From contig DJEF01000035.1 in assembly GCA_002431285.1 (NCBI GenBank), forward strand, positions 1-9,104: a stretch of 9,104 nucleotides of DNA. The letters are read 5' to 3'. Under the pieces are notes generated by a model. The model was not told the origin of the DNA and ran no database searches. It saw only the letters and a program-made list of their open reading frames with translations. Below are positions 1 to 5,659 of this stretch, piece by piece (within the stretch, counting starts at the first letter, position 1; the number at the start of each line of letters is the position of its first letter). Source of the stretch: Ruminococcaceae bacterium UBA5905. Its GTDB lineage: Bacteria > Bacillota > Clostridia > Oscillospirales > Acutalibacteraceae. The position numbers were made by a program, and so were the translations under genes.

Positions 1-518
1 TCGTCCATCAGCAGCACCTCCGGCTCCACTGCCAGTGCCCGGGCAATGCACAGCCGCTGCTGCTGCCCGCCGGACAGACCCAGGGCGTTTTTGCGCAGCC
101 GATCCTTTACCTCATCCCAGATGGCGGCGTCCCGCAGCGACCGCTCCACGATCTCGTCCAGCCGCCCTCTCTGGCGGATGCCGTGGGTGCGGGGGCCGTA
201 GGCAATGTTGTCGTAGATGCTCATGGGAAAGGGATTGGGCTTCTGGAACACCATGCCCACCTGCCGCCGCAGCTCGCTGACGTTGGTGGCGGGGTCGTAG
301 ATGTTTTCGCCCCGGTATTCCACGGCGCCGGTGATCTTGACCCCCTCCACCAGATCGTTCATCCGGTCAAGGGTCTTGAGAAAGGTGGACTTGCCGCAGC
401 CGGAGGGGCCGATGAGGGCGGTGATGCTCCGGTCGGGGATATCCAGCCGAATATTCTTCAGCGCTTGATGGGTGCCGTACCACAGGCACAGATCGTTGAC
501 GGAAAATACAGTATTCAT
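1..518 (-). CDS. pstB: Phosphate ABC transporter ATP-binding protein PstB (N-terminal 172 residues, cut by window edge)
   Basis: ATPase subunit of the PstSCAB importer, which hydrolyses ATP on the cytoplasmic face to drive phosphate uptake. Reading leftward, the protein starts [15 protein letters not shown], has a Walker A motif GPSGCGKST at about residues 37-45, the Q-loop region [11 protein letters not shown] typical of PstB, the ABC signature LSGGQQQR at 148-155, and reaches the Walker B segment VLLMD at the window edge. Roughly the last 80 residues of a usual 250-residue PstB lie outside. The start ATG (516-518) overlaps the pstA stop as ATGA, so translation is probably coupled; AAAGGAAG lies about 9 nt upstream. 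Identity is secure because both motifs and operon position agree. Confidence 0.97.
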   Translation of the reverse strand, partial: MNTVFSVNDLCLWYGTHQALKNIRLDIPDRSITALIGPSGCGKSTFLKTLDRMNDLVEGVKITGAVEYRGENIYDPATNVSELRRQVGMVFQKPNPFPMSIYDNIAYGPRTHGIRQRGRLDEIVERSLRDAAIWDEVKDRLRKNALGLSGGQQQRLCIARALAVEPEVLLMD

Positions 519-1384
519 AACGCTTTCTTCCTTTTGAAATGGCGGGCGGTCAGCTCCGCCGCCAGATTGATGAGCAGGGTCAGCACCATGAGGATGGCGG
601 CGATGGCAAAGGCCACGTCAAACTCGCCCCGTTCCTTGGCATACACGTACAGCGCCACCGTCAGGGTGGATCCGGCGGTGCTGCCGGACAGCCATTCGAG
701 AAACCCGTGCAGCTCATGGGCGAACCCGGCGGTGAACAGCAGCGCCGCCGACTCGCCCAGAATGCGTCCCACCGACAGGATGCAGCCGGTGATCACGCCG
801 TCCACGCAGCCGGGCAGCACCACCGTGAAGATCACCCGGGATTTCCCGGCGCCCAGCCCGAACGCCCCCTCCCGATAGCTCTGGGGGACGGTTTTCAGGC
901 TCTCCTGGGTGGTACGCAGGATGGTGGGCAGATTCATGATCACCAGCGTCATGGCGCCTGCCTGCAGAGAGGTCTGCATCCCGCAGAACTGGCAGAAAAA
1001 CAGCATACCCACCAGACCGTAGATGATGGAGGGGATACCGGACAGAGTTTCGGTAGCCATTTCGATCAGTCGCACCAGCCGACGGTTGGCGGCGTATTCC
1101 GTCAGGTAGACAGCCGCCCCCACCCCCAGCGGCACCACATACAGCAGCGTGGCGAGAATGATAAACAGAGTGTTGAGAATATCCGGTAATATACCGATCG
1201 TATCGTTCAGATAGCTGGGGGCGGTGGACAGCAGCGCCCAGGTCACATGGGGCAGCCCCCGGATGAGCACAAACAGGATGAGGAACAGCACCAGTCCGCC
1301 GGTGAGGGCGGCGGAGACCGCCATCAGCCCTTTCATTCCCACGGCATACAGCCGCCGGCGCAACGGTAATTTTTCGTTGTGCAT
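515..1384 (-). CDS. pstA: Phosphate ABC transporter permease PstA
   Basis: One of the two membrane subunits that form the phosphate channel of the Pst importer. It is 289 residues, normal for PstA. Hydrophobic segments lie near residues 17-43, 68-94, 113-131, 142-156, 196-220 and 255-277. The cytoplasmic EAA-type loop that contacts PstB is visible at about 169-192, and GRILGES at 206-212 is the usual PstA/PstC family motif. The start ATG has AAAGGA 8 nt upstream. The C-terminus is basic (RHFKRKKAL), as expected for a cytoplasmic tail. It lies between pstC (88-nt gap) and pstB (4-bp overlap). PstA rather than PstC is assigned by position before pstB and by the sequence around the EAA loop. Confidence 0.96.
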   Translation of the reverse strand: MHNEKLPLRRRLYAVGMKGLMAVSAALTGGLVLFLILFVLIRGLPHVTWALLSTAPSYLNDTIGILPDILNTLFIILATLLYVVPLGVGAAVYLTEYAANRRLVRLIEMATETLSGIPSIIYGLVGMLFFCQFCGMQTSLQAGAMTLVIMNLPTILRTTQESLKTVPQSYREGAFGLGAGKSRVIFTVVLPGCVDGVITGCILSVGRILGESAALLFTAGFAHELHGFLEWLSGSTAGSTLTVALYVYAKERGEFDVAFAIAAILMVLTLLINLAAELTARHFKRKKAL

Positions 1385-1406
1385 TGCGATGATCCTTTCT
1401 TTTGCT

Positions 1407-1431
1407 GCGGAGCCGAGCGGCGCCGCTCCGC
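1407..1431 (-). other. GC-rich hairpin in the pstC-pstA spacer
   Basis: GCGGAGC (1407-1413) is the exact inverted complement of GCTCCGC (1425-1431). The nested palindrome GAGCGGCGCCGCTC (1415-1428) can form an alternative hairpin. No T-run follows on the minus strand, so it is not an intrinsic terminator. It may stabilise or process the pst mRNA; that role is inference. Confidence 0.4.
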
Positions 1432-1472
1432 CGCGCCCTTGCGGAGCGCGGAGAGCGAAAACCGCCGACCGC

Positions 1473-2348
1473 TTATTTTTCCCCGCGTTTCAAAAAGAGG
1501 TTGAGAGCGGCGTTGATGAGCAGGATGAACAGAAACAGCACCAGTGCGATGGAAAACAGCGCCTGCTGCTGCAAGCCGCCGGAATAGGCCATCTCGCTGG
1601 CGACGGCGGTGGTCAGGAACCGTACGCTCTGGAACAGTCCCGGCATATTGGGGGCGTTGCCGGAGACCATCATCACCGCCATGGCCTCGCCGATGGCGCG
1701 CCCCACCCCCAGCACCACAGCGGCCACGATGCCGCTGCGGGCGGCCGGAACGGACACCCGGAAGCAGGTCTCCACCGTGGTGGCGCCCAGCGCCAGAGAG
1801 GCGTCCTCATATTCCGGCGGCACCGCCTCCAGCGCCGTCACCGACACCTTGATGATGGAGGGGAGGATCATAATGGCCAGCACGATGATGGCCGCCAGCA
1901 GGCTGGCGCCGTCGGGGATGTGAAACAGCTTGCGGATTCCCGGCACCAGCACCAGCATACCCACCAGACCGTACACCACCGAGGGGATGCCCGCCAGCAG
2001 GCTCACGGCGGTCTGCATCACGGCTTTCACCTTGGGGGGCGCCAGCTTCGCCAGATACACGGCGGTGAAAAACCCGACGGGCACCCCTAGCAGAATGGCG
2101 CCCGCCGTGCCGTAGACGCTGGTGAGGATAAAGGGCAAGATCCCGTACCGGGGCGTGGCGGCGGTGGAGGCCCATTCCCGCCCGAACAGGAAGGGGATCA
2201 GGCCGATCTTTCGGATGGCGGGGATGCCGGAGATCACCAGATAGACGGTGATGAGCAGCACACAGCCCACCGTGATCAGACCCAGCAGAAGAAATATCCC
2301 GTGCACCACCGTTTCCAGTATCTCCCGGATTTTTTTGTTTCCTTTCAT
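1473..2348 (-). CDS. pstC: Phosphate ABC transporter permease PstC
   Basis: Partner permease of PstA in the Pst importer. From the chosen ATG it is 291 residues, usual for PstC. Hydrophobic segments fall near residues 16-40, 70-100, 112-136, 150-168, 205-229 and 262-285. The EAA loop (PPEYEDASLALGA, 177-189) is followed by GVGRAIGEAMAV (214-225), the characteristic PstC motif. The reading frame extends six codons further upstream to a TTG at 2366, but AGGAGG (2353-2358) lies inside that extension and serves the ATG at 2346-2348 (spacing 4 nt, rather short), so the ATG is preferred. It lies downstream of pstS after an 81-nt gap with an attenuator-like hairpin. Confidence 0.96.
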   Translation of the reverse strand: MKGNKKIREILETVVHGIFLLLGLITVGCVLLITVYLVISGIPAIRKIGLIPFLFGREWASTAATPRYGILPFILTSVYGTAGAILLGVPVGFFTAVYLAKLAPPKVKAVMQTAVSLLAGIPSVVYGLVGMLVLVPGIRKLFHIPDGASLLAAIIVLAIMILPSIIKVSVTALEAVPPEYEDASLALGATTVETCFRVSVPAARSGIVAAVVLGVGRAIGEAMAVMMVSGNAPNMPGLFQSVRFLTTAVASEMAYSGGLQQQALFSIALVLFLFILLINAALNLFLKRGEK

Positions 2349-2364
2349 AAGCCCTCCTATCGGC

Positions 2365-2394
2365 AAAAAACGGCCGTTTCTGCCGACCGTTTTT
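2365..2394 (-). terminator. Attenuator-like hairpin between pstS and pstC
   Basis: On the minus strand AAAAACGGTCG pairs with CGGCCGTTTTT (plus 2384-2394 and 2366-2376) with a single G-U pair and a 7-nt loop. The second arm ends in a run of six T. The shape is an intrinsic terminator with paired A and T tracts, placed just after pstS. In many pst operons a partial terminator or processing hairpin here keeps the binding protein in excess over the membrane subunits; applying that here is inference. Confidence 0.6.
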
Positions 2395-2429
2395 GCCTGG
2401 ATGCGTATTCTTCCGTCCGCTGCCGCGGG

Positions 2430-3278
2430 TCAGTGGACCGCCACGGCGCCCGCCTTGGCGATGAGATCGGCCACTTCCGCCGAGGTGGCATAGTCGAAGA
2501 AGGCCTGCGCCACCGGGGAGAGGGTCTTGCCCGCTACCGTCACCAGCACGAAGGGACGCTGGATCACATAGCTGCCGTCCTTGACGGTGGCCTCGCTGGC
2601 GGTGACTCCGTTGACGGTGACGGCCTTGACCGTATCCTTAACGGAGGCGAGAGAGGCATAGCCGATGGCGGCGGGGTTCTGGGACACGGTGGCGATCACG
2701 TCGCCGGTGGAGGTCAGCTCCTGCCGGTACTGGCAGGCATCCTTCGTTTTGGTGATGGATTCAAAGCCGTCCCGGGTGCCGCTGGCAGCCTCCCGGCCGA
2801 TGACCACGATGGCCGCATCGCTGCCGCCCACATCCTTCCAGTTGGTGATCTTGCCGGTGTAGATGTCCGCGATCTGCTCCAGCGTCAGGTTGGCGACGGG
2901 GTTATCGTTGTTCACGATGATGGCGATACCGTCCAGCGCCACCGTCGTTTCCTGCAGGCCCTCGGCCTTTTCCTCGTCCTTCAGGCTGCGGCTGGACAGG
3001 CCGATGTCGCAGGTGCCCTCCTTGACCGCCTTGATGCCCGCGCCGGAGCCGGTGGGGTTATAGGTGAAGCCCACGCCGTTGTGCGCCGCCTTAAAGCTCT
3101 CGCCCAGCGCCCCGATGACCTTCTCCATGGAGGTGGAGCCGTCGGTGGCGACGGTGCCGGTCAGCGCCGCCGAGCTGTCGTCGCCGGTCTTTGCCGGTTC
3201 CTTGCTGCCGCAGCCGGTCAGCACCCCTGCCAGCAGGCAGCCCACTGCCAATACACTACCGATGATCTTCTTGTTCAT
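2430..3278 (-). CDS. pstS: Phosphate-binding lipoprotein PstS
   Basis: Extracellular, membrane-anchored phosphate-binding protein that delivers phosphate to PstC/PstA. It is 282 residues. The N-terminus MNKKIIGSVLAVG is a lipoprotein signal peptide and LTGC at 20-23 is the lipobox, so Cys23 would be lipidated. Family motifs are GSTSM (47-51), PTGSGAG (75-81), DIGLSSR (91-97) and SGTR (166-169), which in known PstS structures line the phosphate site. The frame is open to an ATG at 3371, but the start at 3278 is chosen because it gives a perfect signal peptide, has GAGGA 8 nt upstream, and because 3371 lies upstream of the predicted transcription start. First gene of the pstSCAB operon. Confidence 0.97.
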   Translation of the reverse strand: MNKKIIGSVLAVGCLLAGVLTGCGSKEPAKTGDDSSAALTGTVATDGSTSMEKVIGALGESFKAAHNGVGFTYNPTGSGAGIKAVKEGTCDIGLSSRSLKDEEKAEGLQETTVALDGIAIIVNNDNPVANLTLEQIADIYTGKITNWKDVGGSDAAIVVIGREAASGTRDGFESITKTKDACQYRQELTSTGDVIATVSQNPAAIGYASLASVKDTVKAVTVNGVTASEATVKDGSYVIQRPFVLVTVAGKTLSPVAQAFFDYATSAEVADLIAKAGAVAVH

Positions 3279-3371
3279 AGTTCTTTTCCTCGCTTTCGAT
3301 TCTTCAAATGTAGTACCGGGAGCCATAGCACTTTTTCTTCTTCGTTCCGGTTTTCCGCTCCCTACGCCCAT

Positions 3372-3400
3372 AGAATACCGCGCCAGTGTAAAGAGAAAAA
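3372..3400 (-). promoter_or_regulatory. Predicted pstS promoter
   Basis: On the minus strand TATTCT (3372-3377) is a fair -10 box; at 17-bp spacing the -35 position reads TTTTTC (3395-3400), a poor match. A good -10 with a weak -35 is usual for activator-dependent promoters such as PhoP-controlled ones. Transcription would start near 3365, giving an 87-nt leader before pstS. Confidence 0.5.
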
Positions 3401-3427
3401 CGGCGCTACTGTAAAATCTACGTCAAA
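3387..3427 (-). promoter_or_regulatory. Candidate PhoP (Pho) boxes upstream of pstS
   Basis: Minus-strand half-sites TTTACA (3387-3392), TTTACA (3410-3415) and TTTGAC (3422-3427) lie 23 and 12 bp apart, close to multiples of the roughly 11-bp repeat of Gram-positive PhoP binding sites (TTAACA/TTTACA direct repeats). They overlap and lie upstream of the weak -35 region, where PhoP binds in Bacillus. The expected middle half-site is degenerate. Binding by a PhoP-like regulator under phosphate starvation is inferred. Confidence 0.5.
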
Positions 3428-3440
3428 TCCTTCGGAAAAG

Positions 3441-3486
3441 AAAATCGAAAAAACCTGTTGACAAATCCTTGCGGATCGTGTATACT
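3441..3486 (+). promoter_or_regulatory. Strong sigma-A promoter with A-rich UP element, upstream of the DUF3793 gene
   Basis: TTGACA (3458-3463) and TATACT (3481-3486) are separated by exactly 17 bp, a near-consensus vegetative promoter. The block AAAATCGAAAAAAC (3441-3454) sits 3 bp upstream of the -35 box, where an UP element would contact the RNA polymerase alpha subunit. Transcription should begin near 3493, the first base of a palindrome. The promoter diverges from pstS. Confidence 0.8.
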
Positions 3487-3492
3487 GTGGCC

Positions 3493-3510
3493 AGTTAGCA
3501 AAGACTAACT
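3493..3510. promoter_or_regulatory. Operator-like palindrome at the predicted transcription start
   Basis: AGTTAG (3493-3498) and CTAACT (3505-3510) form a 6-bp inverted repeat with a 6-bp centre, starting at the predicted +1. The GTTAG/CTAAC half-sites recur at 3559-3576. They resemble half-sites of DtxR/IdeR-type metal repressor boxes, whose consensus contains GGTTAG and CTAACC. A repressor here would block the promoter. In RNA the same bases would form a 5'-terminal hairpin. Confidence 0.5.
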
Positions 3511-3522
3511 ACGAATGTGCAC

Positions 3523-3549
3523 GATGGTGCTCCGGCGCCGTCCTTTTTT
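3523..3549 (+). terminator. Possible early intrinsic terminator within the DUF3793 leader
   Basis: GATGGTGC (3523-3530) can pair with GCGCCGTC (3535-3542) over 8 bp, including two G-U pairs, closing a 4-nt loop TCCG. One C and then six T (3544-3549) follow. It would end transcripts after about 57 nt. It competes for bases with the two-part closing stem of the larger fold (3517-3536 with 3609-3625), so the leader has at least two exclusive conformations. Confidence 0.45.
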
Positions 3550-3558
3550 CGAGACGAC

Positions 3559-3576
3559 GGTTAGCGGTTGCTAACC
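3559..3576. promoter_or_regulatory. Second GGTTAGC/GCTAACC palindrome in the leader
   Basis: A perfect 7-bp inverted repeat with a GGTT centre. It shares the GTTAG/CTAAC half-sites of the palindrome at 3493-3510, their first bases being 66 bp apart. It could be a second operator for the same repressor, or a hairpin. GTTAGC 3494-3499 can also pair with GCTAAC 3570-3575 across the two copies. Confidence 0.45.
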
Positions 3577-3728
3577 ACAGAGCGCTTGGCAGCCGGCCTG
3601 CGCTCTGTGCCGGAGTTACGTGCACGGAAAACGGCCTGCCAACGGATAAGAATGCATCCACGGCGGACATACTGGTACTGTATGGAGAGCCGCGTCCGCC
3701 GTATTCAACGATAGGAGGAAACAACACC

Positions 3729-4280
3729 GTGTCTGAGGAATTGGTGATCCGGCATTGCTCGCCGACGCTGGCGGGTCTGAAAACCGGCAGCCTGTTCAAC
3801 TGCCCCTATGCGACGGAGCGGGAGCTGACGGACGGCGTGCGCCAGCTGAACCGACGGCTGGTGCCCAGCGGTCTGCGGGTGATACCGGTGCGGCGGCAGG
3901 TGGGACGGGCGCTCATCTATGTCTATCGTCCCGCCCGGCTGCGGCGGGATCTGGCCCAGCCGGAGGCGCAGCGTCTGCTGGCGGAACGGGGCTATCCCTG
4001 CGGCCAGCCGGAGCGCTGCGTCGCCCGCCTGATGCAGCGGCTGCGGCAAACTGCGGAGTTTCCCCACGAGATCGGGCTGTTCCTCGGATATCCGCCGGAG
4101 GATGTGGCGGGCTTTCTGGAGCATCGGCTGTGTAAATGCGTGGGCTGCTGGAAGGTCTACGGCGACGAGCAGGCGGCGCAGAAGCGATTCGGTCAATTCC
4201 GCAAATGTACGGAGGTCTATCGGCAGCAATGGAACCAGGGACGTCCCATCGAAAAGCTGGCGGTTAAATATCCCTCCTGA
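3729..4280 (+). CDS. DUF3793 family protein
   Basis: A 183-residue soluble protein of a clostridial family of unknown function. Recognisable segments are HCSPTLAGLKTGSLF (9-23), a CPY motif (25-27), HEIGLFLGYPPEDV (113-126) and a Cys-rich stretch CKCVGCWKVYGDE (135-147) followed by Cys160. The closely placed Cys135, 137 and 140 together with Cys160 could bind a metal or iron-sulphur cluster; this is inference. The start is GTG at 3729 with AGGAGG (3713-3718) 10 nt upstream, and the HC-P-TLAG segment sits near the N-terminus as in relatives. As I recall, such genes are often found beside flavodoxin and iron-transport genes in Clostridia, and a flavodoxin gene follows here with one opposed gene between. 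Its dedicated strong promoter and long leader suggest tight control. Confidence 0.85.
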   Translation: MSEELVIRHCSPTLAGLKTGSLFNCPYATERELTDGVRQLNRRLVPSGLRVIPVRRQVGRALIYVYRPARLRRDLAQPEAQRLLAERGYPCGQPERCVARLMQRLRQTAEFPHEIGLFLGYPPEDVAGFLEHRLCKCVGCWKVYGDEQAAQKRFGQFRKCTEVYRQQWNQGRPIEKLAVKYPS

Positions 4281-4339
4281 GACGCAAAGCTCCGCCCACG
4301 GAGCACATCCGTGGGCGGAGCGGTACAGGTCTATGCGTC
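4281..4339. terminator. Long hairpin between convergent genes, possible bidirectional terminator
   Basis: GCTCCGCCCACGGA (4289-4302) and TCCGTGGGCGGAGC (4308-4321) form a perfect 14-bp stem with loop GCACA. GACGCA (4281-4286) and TGCGTC (4334-4339) extend it across an internal loop. It starts immediately after the DUF3793 stop and precedes the stop of the opposed gene. Neither side has a real T-run, so it may work as an mRNA 3'-end barrier rather than a classical intrinsic terminator. Confidence 0.55.
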
Positions 4340-4345
4340 GCAGGT

Positions 4346-4879
4346 TCATATATCCTGTTCAGAATATTCAGACGATTCGGCCGACACAACGGCGGAGCCC
4401 CGGTCGGCGGTATCTATCCGTTCCATCAGAGCTTTGACACCGTTCAGAAGCACAATGGCCCACAAAAGGATCAGCAGCACCGCTTTCCACAGGGGTTTCA
4501 GATGCCGGGAGCGGGCGATGAGCACCGTCAGCGGAATGGGGAAGCAGAAGATCCACCCCACGATCCACCAGAACAGGTGCCGGGGGCGCCGGGGCACCAC
4601 CTGCCGCAGCGCCATCCCTGCCAGCGCGGTGGCGATCTGTCCGTTGAGGATATCCCGCTGGTCGGCAGACTCCTGCCGCCGGGCCTCCTGCTGCGCCCGG
4701 ATGCGTCCCTTTTCAAAATCATATCCCGCCCGCTCATTCTCCTCGGGGGAGGCGGCAGGCGGCTCGTCCCGGTCGATGGCCACGACGGAATCGCAATAGG
4801 GGCATTTCACCTGCCGGTCGGTATCCGTGATTTCCAGTGGACCGCCGCAGTGGGGGCAGTTCATTCCTTTGAGTTCCAT
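4346..4879 (-). CDS. Zinc-ribbon membrane protein, function unknown
   Basis: A 177-residue protein. Its N-terminus carries a zinc ribbon: CPHC at 8-11 and CPYC at 26-29, which would bind one zinc. A charged, probably helical segment rich in Glu, Arg and Gln follows (about 45-80). Two membrane helices lie at about 102-122 (HLFWWIVGWIFCFPIPLTV) and 131-150, and the tail is acidic and Ser-rich. The ribbon and tail are probably cytoplasmic. The ATG at 4877-4879 is chosen because AAGGAG (4887-4892) lies 7 nt upstream. The open frame reaches a TTG at 4948, but that triplet lies inside the predicted -35 box. It sits between the DUF3793 and flavodoxin genes on the opposite strand, so a link to them is not implied. 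I do not recognise a specific family beyond generic zinc-ribbon proteins. Confidence 0.8.
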   Translation of the reverse strand: MELKGMNCPHCGGPLEITDTDRQVKCPYCDSVVAIDRDEPPAASPEENERAGYDFEKGRIRAQQEARRQESADQRDILNGQIATALAGMALRQVVPRRPRHLFWWIVGWIFCFPIPLTVLIARSRHLKPLWKAVLLILLWAIVLLNGVKALMERIDTADRGSAVVSAESSEYSEQDI

Positions 4880-4919
4880 AGTGATTCTCCTTGCTCGGCA
4901 GCGATGCCGTTCCGATGTC

Positions 4920-4948
4920 AGTATACCACAACCGCCGCCGGATGGCAA
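4920..4948 (-). promoter_or_regulatory. Promoter of the zinc-ribbon membrane protein gene
   Basis: On the minus strand TTGCCA (4943-4948) and TATACT (4920-4925) are 17 bp apart, a good sigma-A promoter. Transcription would start near 4913, giving a leader of about 34 nt before the ATG at 4879. Confidence 0.7.
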
Positions 4949-5009
4949 CGGGGAGACGGCAAATATCCCGGAGGATTTTCAGGTCCATCCGCCAACAGGT
5001 GTATCCGCA

Positions 5010-5025
5010 CCCCGGCGCGCCGGGG
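5010..5025. promoter_or_regulatory. Perfect 16-bp GC palindrome upstream of the flavodoxin gene
   Basis: CCCCGGCGCGCCGGGG reads the same on both strands. It lies 60 bp before the flavodoxin ATG, directly upstream of an AT-rich stretch (5031-5055, with TATACA, TATTTT and TTATAT as possible -10 boxes, none with a good -35). This suggests a regulator-binding site at a poor promoter, but no known operator is recognised. As RNA it would give a 6-bp hairpin with a CGCG loop and no T-run. Confidence 0.4.
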
Positions 5026-5085
5026 CTCGCGTACATATACAGAAATATTTTATATGCAGAAGCAGCGTAGAAAGGATGAGTGTAC

Positions 5086-5511
5086 ATGAGTACAGTAGCA
5101 GTCGTTTATTGGAGCGGCACCGGAAACACGGAAATGATGGCGCAGGCGGTGGCCGCCGGCGCACAGGAGGCAGGCGCGGCGGTGACGCTGTGCACGGCGG
5201 CAGAATTCGATGCCGGTCTGCTGGGGCAGTTCGCAGCGGTGGCGTTCGGCTGCCCCGCCATGGGGGCCGAAGAGCTGGAGGAGACGGAATTCGCTCCCCT
5301 GTTCGCCGCCTGCGAAGGGGCGCTGGCAGGTAAAAAGCTGGGGCTGTTCGGCTCTTACGGCTGGGGAGACGGCGAATGGATGCGTACCTGGGAGGACACC
5401 TGCCGGGGAGACGGCGCGCAGCTGGCGGCGGAGCCGGTGATCTGTCAGGAAGCCCCCGATGAGGACGCGCTGACGGCCTGCCGGGCGCTGGGCGCAGCGC
5501 TGGCAGGATAA
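5086..5511 (+). CDS. Short-chain flavodoxin
   Basis: A small FMN-binding electron carrier that can substitute for ferredoxin, typically when iron is scarce. It is 141 residues, the size of short-chain flavodoxins. The phosphate-binding loop SGTGNTE is at 10-16 after the first beta strand (TVAVVYW). Other flavodoxin segments are GCPAMGAEELEE (55-66) and GSYGWGDGEWM (89-99), the FMN isoalloxazine-contacting loop typical of clostridial flavodoxins. The ATG at 5086 is preferred over a GTG two codons upstream because AAAGGA (5071-5076) is 9 nt away. It lies downstream of the DUF3793 gene, separated by an opposed gene, and ends in its own terminator, so it is probably a single-gene transcript. Confidence 0.93.
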   Translation: MSTVAVVYWSGTGNTEMMAQAVAAGAQEAGAAVTLCTAAEFDAGLLGQFAAVAFGCPAMGAEELEETEFAPLFAACEGALAGKKLGLFGSYGWGDGEWMRTWEDTCRGDGAQLAAEPVICQEAPDEDALTACRALGAALAG

Positions 5512-5535
5512 ACCCGCAGGAAACGGCAAAACCAT

Positions 5536-5580
5536 GGGCGGCGTTGTACCGGACGTGTACAATGCCGCCCCAATTTCTTA
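5536..5580 (+). terminator. Intrinsic terminator after the flavodoxin gene
   Basis: GGGCGGCGTTGTAC (5536-5549) pairs with GTACAATGCCGCCC (5557-5570) over 14 bp with one G-U pair and a 7-nt loop, followed by the modestly T-rich CAATTTCTTA. It starts 24 nt after the flavodoxin stop. Confidence 0.75.
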
Positions 5581-5603
5581 TGGGATCTGCCGCCCCGGGG
5601 CAG

Positions 5604-5632
5604 CAATTGCGACGGCTTCGCCGCCGCAATTG
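5604..5632. other. Palindromic hairpin in the flavodoxin-purA gap
   Basis: CAATTGCG (5604-5611) and CGCAATTG (5625-5632) form an 8-bp stem; after one A-C mismatch, CGGC and GCCG extend it around a 3-nt TTC loop. It lies upstream of the purA promoter and has no T-run on either side, so its role is unknown. It could be a regulator site or a leftover of a repeat. Nothing else codes in the 289-nt gap 5512-5800. Confidence 0.35.
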
Positions 5633-5659
5633 GGCCGCCGCCCCCGGACCGAAGGAGCG

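Larger units (their letters stand above)
3493..3728 (+). promoter_or_regulatory. Long structured 5' leader of the DUF3793 gene, no known riboswitch class recognised
   Basis: The predicted transcript has a 236-nt untranslated leader. Exact complementary pairs are: GTGCACG 3517-3523 with CGTGCAC 3619-3625; CTCCGGC 3530-3536 with GCCGGAG 3609-3615; CCGTC 3538-3542 with GACGG 3556-3560; GGTTAGC 3559-3565 with GCTAACC 3570-3576; CACAGAGCGC 3576-3585 with GCGCTCTGTG 3600-3609; ACGGCGGAC 3660-3668 with GTCCGCCGT 3694-3702. Some share end bases, so not all form fully at once. Together they outline a junction of three hairpins closed by a two-part stem. TTGGCAG (3586-3592) in the loop of the 10-bp hairpin is exactly complementary to CTGCCAA (3636-3642), a possible pseudoknot. 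I could not match it to conserved cores I know (FMN, TPP, SAM, cobalamin, purine, NiCo, Moco). Function is unknown. Confidence 0.55.

Noticed and set aside
3279..3371. Longer PstS start at 3371
   Set aside because: It would bury the lipoprotein signal peptide behind 31 basic residues, and it lies upstream of the predicted transcription start.
183..3461. Several plus-strand open frames opposite the pst operon
   Set aside because: They overlap conserved pst genes on the other strand, lack ribosome binding sites and give low-complexity Arg/Pro/His-rich proteins.
4880..4948. TTG start extending the zinc-ribbon protein by 23 residues
   Set aside because: The TTG is inside the predicted -35 box, and the ATG at 4879 has a good ribosome binding site.
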